A stretch of DNA of 64,000 bases from Nostoc sp. MG11 (GCF_014904695.1 NZ_JACXXN010000006.1:186001-250000); one strand, 5' to 3'; shown: positions 36,952 to 46,629, counted from the first letter of the stretch. Program-made: numbers and translations. Notes: generated from the sequence alone by a model not told the origin.

Positions 36952-39678
36952 ATGAGTGATATCAATCCCAGGCAATTCATCTCACTCGATTATGCTAATG
37001 CCGATTTGTATCAGGGATTGAATAATCGCACTCCGCCGCCAGCAGTTCCCTTAAATCTGCCATTACCAGAACTTGCCAATATAGCAGGCTCAGCGGAAAA
37101 AACCACAGCAGCACAACTCGCGACAGCAAGGGAAGAACTGGCAAGACAACGCGAATTAGGCAGGCCGCAACGAGAAGCCCAAGCACAAAGAGAAGCTGAC
37201 CTTGCCCAACGCCAACAGGCATGGCGCAACCAGATGGCAGAGAAGTATCCATCTATGTACAAACCTCAGCCAACAGGGGGCGAAAATGCATTAGGGTACG
37301 ATTACTTGTATAAGCCGAACAAATCCACCACACCAACAACGCCTTCTACTGCTTCTCCTCCACCAACACTCAATAACACCTCTGCTAGAGCATCCAGTCT
37401 TGTGGAGCCTACTGCTACACCAGCACCAGCCGCGCTCAAAGAAGCAATCCCCACGGCTACAGCAACAGCAGGGGGAGTAGCAGCAGTCGCGGCGGTGCTA
37501 CCGCGTTCTTTACCGCAAGCAGCGGGAAGGCTTGCTGTTCCTGGTGTATTCGCCGTTGCCGATTTTGGCAGCAGAGTAATTCAAGGCCAGCCAGTAGGAC
37601 AAGCTGCTGGTTCTGCATTGATTACCAGCGGACTTGGTACGGCGGGTTGGGCTGTCGGTAGTTTTTATGGTGGGCCTGTTGGTGGTGCTGTTGGGGCGCT
37701 TGTGGGTGGATTTATTGCCTCTAAAATTAATGATTTCATATTCGGGCGCGTACCCATATCATCAGCAGTGCCACCAATAGATCCTGTTGTCGGTAAGTAC
37801 CCATTTTTAGGAGGACAGGCAGTAGGTGCTAGATATTGGGTGAAAGCGAACGCAACTCAATACTTAGATGGTCAACCATATCAGATTTATGCCATCAATG
37901 ATCAAAATGTATACGGCCCAATTGAGGCAATAGACGTAACAAATAATTACAACGAAACTGGAGTACCCGTGCTTTTTGTCAAGGCACGGGATATCTCAGG
38001 TAATCCAAATACTATCTTTACTGGTGGTGGCTGGGCTCCTAGGTACACAGTGGGTGATTTACGCAATATTAACGTTACCCTCTTGAGTGGCATAGACAAT
38101 AATCTCAACCCCGCGCCCGCTCCTATTGTTGATACTAGGACACCAGCATCGGTACAACATCCAGCTAATCAAGAATCAGGGGTAGCTAGCGGTGTACCAG
38201 GTGGCAGCAGTGTACGTCCGTTACCAGCAATTGGTGTTGGCGGCGGCAATACAATCAACCCTTCACCGCGCGGCGATACCCCAGGATGGATACCACATGC
38301 CTACCCAGAACCACGCCGTGTCCCGAATCCGAATACCACACCGCAAGGATTAGGGATGGGATTACCAGACACCGGGCGATTATTGCCTGACCCACGACCT
38401 TTTGCTGAACCAGAAGATGTGGCTGTACCTAGGACGCGCAGCAGTGGCTCAACCACGATATACACTGACTTAGGACGCACACCATCACCGTCTCCAGAAC
38501 CCGTAAAACCTGTACCCTTCAATGATGCACAAAGCCCCACACCTAAAGTACAGTCTCAATTCCAGCCAAAAACTTCAGAACAAGCAAAATCAGCAGACGA
38601 TGACAAAAAGATAAAAGATCTAAATGATGAAGTTACTAGGCTAGGTGCAGCGATCGCCGCGATCACCACACTCATAAACAAAATACCCTCTGATATAGCA
38701 AAGTCCCCTGATATACGTGCAGCCAATAAAGACGATATACAGGGCGCAGTATGCGAAATTGCCCAGCCAGGTGGATGTTTAGGCGCTCCTATTAAAAAAG
38801 CTGAAGACGCTGCTAAAGGTAACGCTACAAAAATTGATGAACTTGGTAGCAAACTTGATGCATTAAACCTTGGTAGTAATGCCGCACAACTTGCATTACT
38901 TACCACTATCGATAATAAAATTGGTGATCAATTACCCGGCGGCTTGGCGGGCAAGCTATCACGATTTGCTGATTGGATGCATCTCGATAGAGTACTAAAT
39001 ATTTTGATTCTTGGAGCCACAATACATAATGGTTTAATGCTTAGTAATGATATTGGACAAACTTTCTTAGGCATTATTAACAATGTGCTGACACTTATCG
39101 GCTTGAAAAAAGAAGATGGCTCTAGTTTTGATATAGGTAGTGTGATATCTACTGGCATTGAAAATTTAATCAAAGGAGCGATCGGAGCCGAAAATTATCA
39201 AGAATTAACAGCAGCTTGGGCCAAAGCTAATCGAATTTATCAGGCAACAACTAATGTTCTGAATAGCTTTTTGAACCTGTCCCAAACTATTTTACAAGCT
39301 TCTGAATTGATAGCAGCCTATACAGGAAAGATAGGAAATGCCTTAAAGAAGGGCGGGGTAATTTTAGAAAGTGCTTACGGCTGGATGAATCCACAGCCGA
39401 AATTTAATCGCGTCACGCAATTTCTGGAAGGCTTGCAAAATGGAGCAAGCACCATACAGATGGTGACACAAGCGCCATTGGATATCATTAATGCAACAAC
39501 TGAATTAACAACAGCATCAACAGAATTTGTTAAGGCAGTTAAAGAAGATGATAAGCCTGCAAATAAAGCTTCAACTGTACCTGAACCAGATGAATTAAAA
39601 GCCAAAGAAATTCAGAGTAAAACTAATTCGCAACCAAATCCATTTGACTTCTTAGACTTGTTCGATGGAGAAGACTAA
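36952..39678 (+). CDS. operon gene 2, 908-residue multidomain protein (candidate structural protein)
   Basis: Start ATG 36952 (MSDINPRQFISLDY); an earlier ATG at 36886 lies inside gene 1 and is rejected. Layout: residues about 35-95, charged coiled coil (REELARQRELGRPQREAQAQ); 110-165, Thr/Pro/Ala linker; 166-264, Gly/Ala-rich hydrophobic glycine-zipper (AVGSFYGGPVGGAVGALVGG); 280-380, beta-type domain (GGQAVGARYWVKANATQYL); 383-550, Pro-rich linker; 550-656, amphipathic helices; 660-860, hydrophobic and helical C-terminal domain. No signal peptide. The plan recalls tape-measure, pilot or minor-coat proteins, but no homology is evident. Confidence 0.75.
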   Translation: MSDINPRQFISLDYANADLYQGLNNRTPPPAVPLNLPLPELANIAGSAEKTTAAQLATAREELARQRELGRPQREAQAQREADLAQRQQAWRNQMAEKYPSMYKPQPTGGENALGYDYLYKPNKSTTPTTPSTASPPPTLNNTSARASSLVEPTATPAPAALKEAIPTATATAGGVAAVAAVLPRSLPQAAGRLAVPGVFAVADFGSRVIQGQPVGQAAGSALITSGLGTAGWAVGSFYGGPVGGAVGALVGGFIASKINDFIFGRVPISSAVPPIDPVVGKYPFLGGQAVGARYWVKANATQYLDGQPYQIYAINDQNVYGPIEAIDVTNNYNETGVPVLFVKARDISGNPNTIFTGGGWAPRYTVGDLRNINVTLLSGIDNNLNPAPAPIVDTRTPASVQHPANQESGVASGVPGGSSVRPLPAIGVGGGNTINPSPRGDTPGWIPHAYPEPRRVPNPNTTPQGLGMGLPDTGRLLPDPRPFAEPEDVAVPRTRSSGSTTIYTDLGRTPSPSPEPVKPVPFNDAQSPTPKVQSQFQPKTSEQAKSADDDKKIKDLNDEVTRLGAAIAAITTLINKIPSDIAKSPDIRAANKDDIQGAVCEIAQPGGCLGAPIKKAEDAAKGNATKIDELGSKLDALNLGSNAAQLALLTTIDNKIGDQLPGGLAGKLSRFADWMHLDRVLNILILGATIHNGLMLSNDIGQTFLGIINNVLTLIGLKKEDGSSFDIGSVISTGIENLIKGAIGAENYQELTAAWAKANRIYQATTNVLNSFLNLSQTILQASELIAAYTGKIGNALKKGGVILESAYGWMNPQPKFNRVTQFLEGLQNGASTIQMVTQAPLDIINATTELTTASTEFVKAVKEDDKPANKASTVPEPDELKAKEIQSKTNSQPNPFDFLDLFDGED

Positions 39679-39680
39679 CA

Positions 39681-40529
39681 ATGCCCCTGCCAGACAATTT
39701 TAGTCCATTTGAACACCTTCAGCAGACTTATAAAATTGAATTTAATCGACGGGTGGATAGGTACTTTAGAGATGTAGAAGGTAATGGTGATTTAACATCA
39801 CCAAGAGCGTCACTGAAATTAGCGTGCAGAATTGATGATAACGATAATGACGCAATGATGAATATGCGTCGTAGTTTGTTTTTTGACGTGATTGGGTATA
39901 GCCGTAAAAATCTCGCGGTTGTTTATGGGAGTAAATTTGATACTGCTCCCCCCGTCGCCGGACATCCTCAGCTATTTTTATATTTCTCACAAGACGGAGC
40001 GGCACAACCAACAAATGAGCCATTGCTTGAACATGAAAAAAGTTGCAGGCTGATGAAATTTTCATGCTCAAGTGAAGGAACAAAACCTGCTATTACTAAA
40101 GTAGATATGACAGCAATTGCCAATGAAATAAAAACTTTGTTCTTGGATAATAAAAAAGGAATTACGTATACCACTGGGAATAAATCAGCAAGCTACACCG
40201 ACCCAGACAACGGATTTGCTAAAGGAAATTATCTGTTAGTCAATGCCAAAACTGATGCGGTGAATATATATTCAAAAATGTGTAACGCAATCGACGTACC
40301 TTACCGGGGTGATAGTCATATTGTCCTTAACGACCCGGATAAAGCCAGTACTACCACTGCAACAGCTGGCAAGACTACCATCTTAGGAACACAACGAAAT
40401 AACAGGCGCTACAGACCCGTAGCGGTACTCCGGTTTAGATACGCTTATATCTCATTGGGAAATTTGATATCCCCAGTATTTCTGATTGATACCACCCTTA
40501 GAAATCAGTCGCTAGTAAAGTGGCTGTAA
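39681..40529 (+). CDS. operon gene 3, protein of unknown function (282 aa)
   Basis: 282 residues beginning MPLPDNFSPFEHLQQTYKIE two bases after the previous stop. Mixed alpha/beta: RVDRYFRDVEGNGDLTSPRA, SLFFDVIGYSRKNLAVVYG, a long Thr/Ser/Gly region, and a basic C-terminus (YRPVAVLRFRYAYISLGN). No catalytic motif, signal peptide or membrane helix. The end of the protein (PVFLIDTTLRNQSLVKWL) is beta-strand-like. Within a co-transcribed series it may be a structural partner of gene 2, by inference. Confidence 0.65.
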   Translation: MPLPDNFSPFEHLQQTYKIEFNRRVDRYFRDVEGNGDLTSPRASLKLACRIDDNDNDAMMNMRRSLFFDVIGYSRKNLAVVYGSKFDTAPPVAGHPQLFLYFSQDGAAQPTNEPLLEHEKSCRLMKFSCSSEGTKPAITKVDMTAIANEIKTLFLDNKKGITYTTGNKSASYTDPDNGFAKGNYLLVNAKTDAVNIYSKMCNAIDVPYRGDSHIVLNDPDKASTTTATAGKTTILGTQRNNRRYRPVAVLRFRYAYISLGNLISPVFLIDTTLRNQSLVKWL

Positions 40530-40636
40530 AACTTGTTGGGGAAATTAGGCCGAAACCTATTAGGTTTCACCACAAAGAATAACGGTAAAAACCAACCTAT
40601 ATTGTAAAAAAACATCTCAGTAATCGGGTATTCAAT

Positions 40637-41227
40637 ATGGGCTTTAGAGCGTTAGAAAGGTATGAAAGCCAAAAAGCTAGATATGATGCTTACAAAGCTT
40701 GGAGAGCAAAGACCCCAGAACAGAAGCAAGCTTTATACGATGCAATTCCGGGTATTTCTACTGGTAGGGCAAAGCCAGTCCTAGCAACGGGTTTTATTAT
40801 CCCCTTTAATTCCACAGGCACGATTGTCACATACATAGAAACGTCTAAGATTTTAAACGCAACACAAGGTTCTGCGGTTGGGGCTGACGTAGCTAACGCA
40901 CTTCGTACTGCATTGGGTGGGCAATTTTTCGCTACTGCAACAGGAACTACCCCTGTAATTCTCACAAACCCTAGATACAAGTTTGCAAAACTTAGCTTTA
41001 CCAACAAAGACTCTTTTGTGAAAAGAGTATCCCGGATTACTGGGTCTACTTACCAAAAGCCAACAACTGATACGGTATCAATGCCTTTTGGCGGCAAGAC
41101 GATGGCGGAGGATTTTGATACAGCTGCTGCGGATATTAAAACCAAAGCCAATGGTGCAAATGCTTGGAAAAATGCCAGCACTTCTACAGTCAAAAAATCC
41201 TACAAATTCACTCCAGAAGGGATTTAA
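40637..41227 (+). CDS. operon gene 4, basic protein of unknown function (196 aa)
   Basis: 196 residues. A charged helical N-terminus (RALERYESQKARYDAYKAWR) is followed by a beta-rich body (IPFNSTGTIVTYIETSKILN, TATGTTPVILTNPRYKFAKL) and a Lys/Thr/Ala-rich C-terminus. An N-terminal basic helix plus beta body is the kind of composition seen in coat or scaffold proteins, but nothing more can be claimed. The 107-bp gap before it holds a palindrome (GAAACC/GGTTTC). The next cistron starts 3 bp after its stop. Confidence 0.6.
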   Translation: MGFRALERYESQKARYDAYKAWRAKTPEQKQALYDAIPGISTGRAKPVLATGFIIPFNSTGTIVTYIETSKILNATQGSAVGADVANALRTALGGQFFATATGTTPVILTNPRYKFAKLSFTNKDSFVKRVSRITGSTYQKPTTDTVSMPFGGKTMAEDFDTAAADIKTKANGANAWKNASTSTVKKSYKFTPEGI

Positions 41228-41230
41228 TCC

Positions 41231-41627
41231 ATGTATAGCCCGATAGCTCAGAGGGAAGGGTTTCTTTGGGTTCCTGGCGATGACATTGATTTACTTGCTG
41301 TGGAAATTGATGTTGATGCCAGTGATGAAGAATTCGCTGGGATGATTGGGTGCAACAAAGCAGCTAGAGAATAGATCTCTTGCAAAAGTCCGAAAATTAT
41401 TAGTGTCATTTTGACCAGAACATATGTGGAGGAAAGAATATCCGAGATGTTTCGCTCCGCTCAACATGACAATTTAAGCATTTATGCAAGAGGTCTAATG
41501 GTTAGAGAATCGAATCTCGTTAGCTGACTACTGCGACAATCTGCAATTACATGGGGTAAAAGACCCTTTGGAAATTGTGGGTGAATTTTTTGATCATGTT
41601 GAGTTAATGATGTACCGAGGGGTGTAA
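41231..41627 (+). pseudogene. operon gene 5, interrupted by a MITE
   Basis: ATG 41231 gives 47 residues (MYSPIAQREGFLWVPGDDID to NKAARE) ending at a TAG formed by the MITE edge. Beyond the MITE, from about 41497, the same frame resumes: WLENRISLADYCDNLQLHGV, then DPLEIVGEFFDHVELMMYRG to TAA at 41625. Taking out 41373-41496 with one copy of the flanking AAT restores an uninterrupted 89-residue protein. GTG of the next gene begins directly after its stop. The gene was therefore active before insertion. Confidence 0.8.
41373..41496. mobile_element. 124-bp MITE with about 12-bp inverted ends
   Basis: Ends AGATCTCTTGCA (41373-41384) and TGCAAGAGGTCT (41485-41496), inverted repeats with one mismatch; flanked by AAT on both sides (possible 3-bp target duplication, or TA within it). 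A related copy, with 67 more bases inside, lies at 63169-63359. Shared segments include TTTCGCTCCGCTCAACATGA. It carries no ORF. Confidence 0.8.
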
Positions 41628-42083
41628 GTGAGCAGGAATTTGCAGCTAGGGATAGAAAGTAATTGGGCTTTGCAATATAGTAATTCTTTCCCTGCTGTAA
41701 CTTATTTAAATGACTCGGCAGGGAATCCAATTTATGAAAGGATAACTGAAATAAATATTCCCGTAGTATTTGATAAACCCATCATTGCTGTGTCTGTCGT
41801 TACTACTGTTCCTGTAGGCAAGATTTGGAAGTATGCAGGGTACTTGCGTCGTAGCTTAACAACTGGCTTGGGCGCAAGTTTCGTGGGTGAGACTGAAAGC
41901 TTGTTTTTAGGTAAGTTTAATTTAATATTTTTTAGCGATTTAAATATTAATTATTTCGTATCACTTCAAGTTCCAAAATGGTTCATTAATGCCAACATTG
42001 CTATTTATCAATATGAAGGAATAGACACAACAACGCTAGAAGATGATGTGACGGCGATAAAAATAGCGCTAGAAATACAATGA
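41628..42083 (+). CDS. operon gene 6, beta-rich protein of unknown function (151 aa)
   Basis: 151 residues from GTG 41628, immediately after the stop of the interrupted gene. Beta-strand pattern throughout (EINIPVVFDKPIIAVSVVT, VSLQVPKWFINANIAIYQY), Asn/Ser-rich start, acidic C-terminus. It looks like a beta-sandwich capsid-, fibre- or adhesin-type domain; function is not shown. Its stop overlaps the next start (ATGA). Confidence 0.65.
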   Translation: MSRNLQLGIESNWALQYSNSFPAVTYLNDSAGNPIYERITEINIPVVFDKPIIAVSVVTTVPVGKIWKYAGYLRRSLTTGLGASFVGETESLFLGKFNLIFFSDLNINYFVSLQVPKWFINANIAIYQYEGIDTTTLEDDVTAIKIALEIQ

Positions 42084-42436
42084 AATTCGATGTTGATATA
42101 GCCAGCTTTTTACTAGCTTTCGTGGGTGCTACATCAGGCTGGATCGCTTGGTGGATTAATAAAGTAAAGTTTGAAAAACAGCAAGCTGCTTTAGAAAGGC
42201 AACAGGCTATCCAACAGGCGAAAGCTGTCGCTGAAAAAGCGGTAAATGAAGAACGTGATTTCAACCATCTTGTTCGCAACCAGCAAGACATTTCCAAGAA
42301 CATTACTTACTGTTTTGATGAAGTTGAGCATCAACTCAATGACCAAGACCGAGTGTTACAAGAAATCAAAGCTTATTTAATTGCATATGGGATTGCTAAT
42401 ACAGAAGTACTACGCAAGAGGGACAGCCAGGAATAA
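42080..42436 (+). CDS. operon gene 7, single-pass membrane protein with coiled coil
   Basis: 118 residues. N-terminal membrane helix (IASFLLAFVGATSGWIAWWI), then a Lys/Gln/Ala coiled coil (EKQQAALERQQAIQQAKAVA) and a polar C-terminal part. The topology (short N-terminal anchor, long cytosolic or periplasmic coil) resembles holin/spanin-type or membrane-tether subunits. No family recognised. Last gene of the operon, coupled by ATGA overlap; about 530 bp without a gene follow. Confidence 0.65.
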   Translation: MKFDVDIASFLLAFVGATSGWIAWWINKVKFEKQQAALERQQAIQQAKAVAEKAVNEERDFNHLVRNQQDISKNITYCFDEVEHQLNDQDRVLQEIKAYLIAYGIANTEVLRKRDSQE

Positions 42437-42969
42437 CTCACTGGGGATTCAGTCTAATGTTTTGAGTCTGTGATTTTATGAACACTAGTAGCGATGTCTG
42501 ATGACAAGTCGCTGTGCATCTTGTACGTCTTATACATGCAGGACATTATGGCGCAATGCGATCGCTATTAAAGCACCTTGATCACAGGCTGGCAAGGAGT
42601 ACTTTTGTCATAAATTTTACTTACACAACCAGTTGTTATCTATAGTGACTTGCTGAAAGTTAAAACTTCGGTGCTGCACAAATGCTACAAAAACCTCTAT
42701 CTCACCCATTGGTTGTCTTTTCGCTGTGGGATTATGGCGGTTTTAGTTCTAGGCTTTGAAGCTTCAATAAGAAGCATAGATATGTAGAGTTTCTGTGATT
42801 TTCCTGTTTGTTTTGGCAAATTTTTATAAGTCAGCCTCGAAGTTGAGACTGTGTAATTAGCAATTAGTGTATTAGTTATTAATAAAGTGTAACTTTGTTG
42901 GTCAAATGCACTTTTAGAGAAATCTGGGGACGAGGAGGATAGATTAGCGTCCCCAGTTTGCAGTTCTAT
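42437..42969. other. intergenic at the island's right side
   Basis: 533 bp with no supported ORF, between the island operon and the polysaccharide export gene. A GCGATCGC site and a weak AGCGA/TCGCT hairpin are present. No repeat shared with the left side near 28.2 kb was found, so no attachment site can be named. Confidence 0.5.
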
Positions 42970-44502
42970 CTAAATACCAGTAACAAACCTGAGAATATTT
43001 ATGATCGTGCCTAGAGGCCCTGCTATGGTGCTTAAGGTATCACTGGTCTTGGCTATGCCAGAGCGGCTAACTAGCACAACGTCATTATTGCGAAGTATGG
43101 GATTAGTTTCCTCATTAATTCCTTGGGAGAAATCCACTTTTACTTGACGTTTAGTCACAGAACCATTGGGATTGAGCCTGACCAAATCTACAACAGCCCT
43201 GCTAGCTCTAGCATCGTTGAATCCACCCGCAGCGAGTAGTGCTTGATTTAAAGAGCTATTAGGCTGAATATCTACAGCTCCCGGCCTTTTAACTTCACCT
43301 ACCACACCAACTTGAATGCGTCCAGGAGATAAAGTAGTAGTAGCTAACTGGGTGGCTTCTGCTGGGTTAATCTCAGTTGCCGTAGGAATAAAAATCGTAT
43401 CTCCGTCTTGCACAATCAAATCTTGATTGATATCACCACTCTCCAAGAGTTGCCAAAGATTGATATCTAAAGTTTGTTCTGAGCCGCTTCTGGTGGGTCG
43501 GCGGAGGATAATATTACGAACATTTGCTTGTGGCGTAATTCCTCCAGCTAGTTGAATTGCTCGCGTTATAGTTGGCTGTCCGCTACCAGTTGGCTGACTA
43601 GTGCCTGTAGTAGTGGCGTTCCCTCCTTCCGTGCTACCTGTAGTCACAAGATACGAGCCAGGACGGTTGACTTCCCCTACGATGGCGACCGTGCGCGGTG
43701 TGGTTTGGCTAGCGGCAAAATTAGCGGCAGATAAATTGCGTGCTCTTGCCAAGTCAAATGTGGTTGCTGTTGGCACGACTATAGTGTCTCCATCCCGCAA
43801 GGTAATATCCTGTGTTAATCTACCTGTTTGGACGAGTTCTTCCAAATTAAGTGTGACTACTTGCTCTGGGCCACGTCCTACTTTGCGCCGCAACTGCACC
43901 TGAGTCATATCCGCACTACCAAGTGTCCCCTGTGCTGTGGTGAGTGCAGCTAAAACAGTTGGATATTGTACGCCTGGATTGTCCCCTGCGCCGCCGCTTA
44001 AACTTAGAGTGTAAGCCCCTGGGCGTGTTACCTCTCCGGCAACGAAAACATTTATGGGACGAGGCGATAGTAAGTTGATTGAAATCAGAGGACGTTTGAG
44101 AAAGCGAGAGTATCTTCTGGCGATTTCATCGGAAGCTTGTTCGGTTGTTAGCCCCAGAACAGGTACACTACCAATTAAAGGTAGGTTAATCGCTCCACCT
44201 GGAGGAATTTGATATTCACCTGTATATTCGGGGACTTCAAATACATTTACACGGATGCGATCGCCGCCTCCCAATGAGTAATTGGTATCTATTGGTACAC
44301 TAGGTGATGTTTGTGTAGTAGGTGATGTTTGTCTAGTGGGTGTTATTGGTGTTATTTGCGTAAGTGGTGTTATTTGCGTAGTGGGTAATACTGGTTGTCC
44401 CTGAGCTAGGCTGGCAGATGGCACAGCGACATTGACAGCCGCTAACAAGGCCACACCCGCAGCTGGCTGGGTGAGGAATTTCAACAAACCTGTGTTAAGC
44501 AT
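42970..44502 (-). CDS. polysaccharide export protein with SLBB domains (Wza/KpsD-like)
   Basis: 510 residues. Signal peptide (AAGVALLAAVNVAVPSASLA), a Thr/Pro/Gln-rich repeat segment (TQITPLTQITPITP), then Poly_export core LGGGDRIRVNVFEVPEYTGE and PPGGAINLPLIGSVPVLGLT, and three SLBB-type units with VAGEVTRPGAYTLS, VGEVNRPGSYLVT and VGEVKRPGAVDI. It should form the outer-membrane or periplasmic export channel for exopolysaccharide. No ABC or Wzc partner is adjacent. Start ATG 44502. Confidence 0.88.
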   Translation of the reverse strand: MLNTGLLKFLTQPAAGVALLAAVNVAVPSASLAQGQPVLPTTQITPLTQITPITPTRQTSPTTQTSPSVPIDTNYSLGGGDRIRVNVFEVPEYTGEYQIPPGGAINLPLIGSVPVLGLTTEQASDEIARRYSRFLKRPLISINLLSPRPINVFVAGEVTRPGAYTLSLSGGAGDNPGVQYPTVLAALTTAQGTLGSADMTQVQLRRKVGRGPEQVVTLNLEELVQTGRLTQDITLRDGDTIVVPTATTFDLARARNLSAANFAASQTTPRTVAIVGEVNRPGSYLVTTGSTEGGNATTTGTSQPTGSGQPTITRAIQLAGGITPQANVRNIILRRPTRSGSEQTLDINLWQLLESGDINQDLIVQDGDTIFIPTATEINPAEATQLATTTLSPGRIQVGVVGEVKRPGAVDIQPNSSLNQALLAAGGFNDARASRAVVDLVRLNPNGSVTKRQVKVDFSQGINEETNPILRNNDVVLVSRSGIAKTSDTLSTIAGPLGTIINILRFVTGI

Positions 44503-45146
44503 ATTTACCTGAGACTCTGAGACTACTATTGGTAAAGTACTGTCTAAACATTTTTATTTTGACTATACTTAATTATTCAAGTTCCCCGACACTCTTATTT
44601 TCCTAGAAAAGTGTAATTTTCCGGAGTAAAGTTATCGATTGAATTTGAATTTTTAGTGAAGTTAACTTAAAGTTCAACTAGCCTGAATATAGCAGCCCCG
44701 AAGGAATATAGGACTTACGCAAAGAAATTTAGTTTACATAACAAACGGTCTATTGTGTAACCATATACCTGTAAACAAAAACTTCTAAGCTAAATCAATA
44801 TTCTGATAAATTAACGGTAATTTCAAATACGCTATGAGTAGTTATTCTCGGCAAAATTCTTATTAACACCATTAATTAAATTTACATGTGAAATAAGGAA
44901 GTATAGATTGAACAACCTGTATTTTAAAACAGAAAACTATTTGACAACAAGACTATTTATAGTAATTCGCTCTGGGACTACGCCCTGCTTCTCTACAACA
45001 CGCTTTGCTTAGCTTGCTTAAGAGTAGGAGTACGCTAGAGTACTTTGTAACGAAGACACACATAAAAAGCTTTGTCGCAAGCCTTTTTTATACTTAGTTA
45101 GCTTTTGAAAAAATACAGCGTTTCCTAATCTATTGGGGTACAGCTT
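44503..45146. other. AT-rich intergenic with repeat debris
   Basis: About 640 bp upstream of the export gene. Contains a solitary AGGACTTACGCA element (about 44712), matching the ends of the MITE at 25273, and GC-rich repeat debris around 44975-45040. No ORF is supported. Confidence 0.5.
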
Positions 45147-45354
45147 AACCTCACCCCGCTAAAGCTGTGCTTTATCTCCCCTCTCCTTTTTAAGGCTACG
45201 GTGTACACACAAGTCCAAGTAAAGTAATAAGGGAAGGAGTTGTGGGGAGAAGAAGGTGGTGGAAAATCCAATCAGAATACACGCTCAAGTAGTTGGGGGA
45301 AAAGCATTTGGAGACCCGCGACTCTTTAGCAAGGAGAGGGGTTAGGGTGAGGTT
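45147..45354. mobile_element. MITE-like repeat (about 208 bp)
   Basis: AACCTCACCCC and CCCCTCTCC on the left match, inverted, GGAGAGGGG and GGGTGAGGTT on the right (to 45354). The arms are offset by different inserts. This AACCTCACCC/CTCTCC terminal type is widespread in cyanobacterial intergenic regions. No ORF inside. Confidence 0.65.
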
Positions 45355-45412
45355 TTGATATGTACTTCATACACATGGGAACCGCTGACAATTTGATATT
45401 AGATGAGCTATT

Positions 45413-46378
45413 TTATTTTTGGATCTGTTGGATAAAAAATTCTTCTAGGGAGTGACGAGACAATTTCATCGCAATAATTTGTCCTTCCATGAGACGAAGA
45501 CTGGCAAGAAAATCATAGTAGTTATCTTGTAGTGTACCTTGCCAAGAACCATCCGGCTCGAATACCAGACTAGGTATCCATTTCTTGAGAATTTCCCAAT
45601 CACCACCTTGACCTTTGACGTGATATATGCTTTTTAAGCCTAGGAGTTCATTGAGGGAACCGGAGCAAATTAATTCACCTTGAGCAAGGATAGCAATGCG
45701 ATCGCAAATCTGCTCTACTTCACTGAGAATGTGGCTGTTAAAAAAAATTGTCTTACCATCGGCTTTTAACGCCAGGATAATTTCCCGCATTTGATAACGT
45801 CCCACCGGATCAAGGCCAGACATTGGTTCATCTAAAAAGACCAATTTTGGTTCGTTAATTAGTGCCTGCGCCATACCGACACGCTGTAACATTCCCTTAG
45901 AGTAGCGGCGAATCTGCTTTTTTTGAGCATCGGCTTGAGATAAACCCACTAATTCCAGCAGTTGCGGAATGCGCTGGCGTTGCACCTTTTTGGGGATTTG
46001 GAATAGCCCAGCTGCTAGCTGTAAAAATTCCCAGCCTGTGAGATAGTCATACAAATAGGGGTTTTCTGGCAGATAGCCGATGTGTTGCTTAATGCTGCGA
46101 TCGCCTAAAGACTTACCCAACAATAATCCTTGTCCAGAGGTGGGACGAATAATACCCAGCAGCAATTTTAAAAGAGTGGTTTTACCAGCACCATTTGGCC
46201 CCAACAACCCAAATGTTTCCCCTTTGTAAACTTTTAAAGAACAGCTTTTGAGAGATATGACTTTTTGATTCAGCCAAAAGCCAGTGCGATAAACTTTTCG
46301 CAACTCAGAAGTTAGGACTACTGGCGGAGTATCTTTAATATTCAGTTGAGAATCAGCGTCGTCTGCAACAGACTTCAT
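45413..46378 (-). CDS. ABC transporter ATP-binding protein (CcmA-like)
   Basis: 321 residues. Walker A GPNGAGKTT, signature YSKGMLQRVGMAQAL, Walker B LVFLDEPMSGLDP, H-loop FNSHILSE. The C-terminal 90 residues are the extension typical of ABC-2-type exporters (gliding, drug or lipid transport). No permease is adjacent, so the substrate is unknown. Leftward and separate from hisB upstream by about 250 bp containing repeat debris. Confidence 0.88.
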   Translation of the reverse strand: MKSVADDADSQLNIKDTPPVVLTSELRKVYRTGFWLNQKVISLKSCSLKVYKGETFGLLGPNGAGKTTLLKLLLGIIRPTSGQGLLLGKSLGDRSIKQHIGYLPENPYLYDYLTGWEFLQLAAGLFQIPKKVQRQRIPQLLELVGLSQADAQKKQIRRYSKGMLQRVGMAQALINEPKLVFLDEPMSGLDPVGRYQMREIILALKADGKTIFFNSHILSEVEQICDRIAILAQGELICSGSLNELLGLKSIYHVKGQGGDWEILKKWIPSLVFEPDGSWQGTLQDNYYDFLASLRLMEGQIIAMKLSRHSLEEFFIQQIQK

Positions 46379-46629
46379 CTCGTTTTAATTACCTACTTGG
46401 TATTGATTGCAAGTTACTCAGTAGGCTGATAATAACCATCACTGCCTAGTCTGTCAATTATCGCAAACTGAGTAGCTAATTGACACTAAAAATATCAATT
46501 TTACTAAGTAATTATAACTAGTTTTAGAGAAAGGTAAACAGGGGTCAAGAGTCAAGGATCAAGAGGCAAAGGTGCGGAGGAGAAAGACTTGCTGCAACTT
46601 CCTCCCTGCTCCCACTTTCCACATCTTCT

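Noticed and set aside
28200-42970. Attachment-site direct repeats flanking the island
   Set aside because: Only generic heptamer repeats were common to both sides; no specific repeat pair could be identified by eye.
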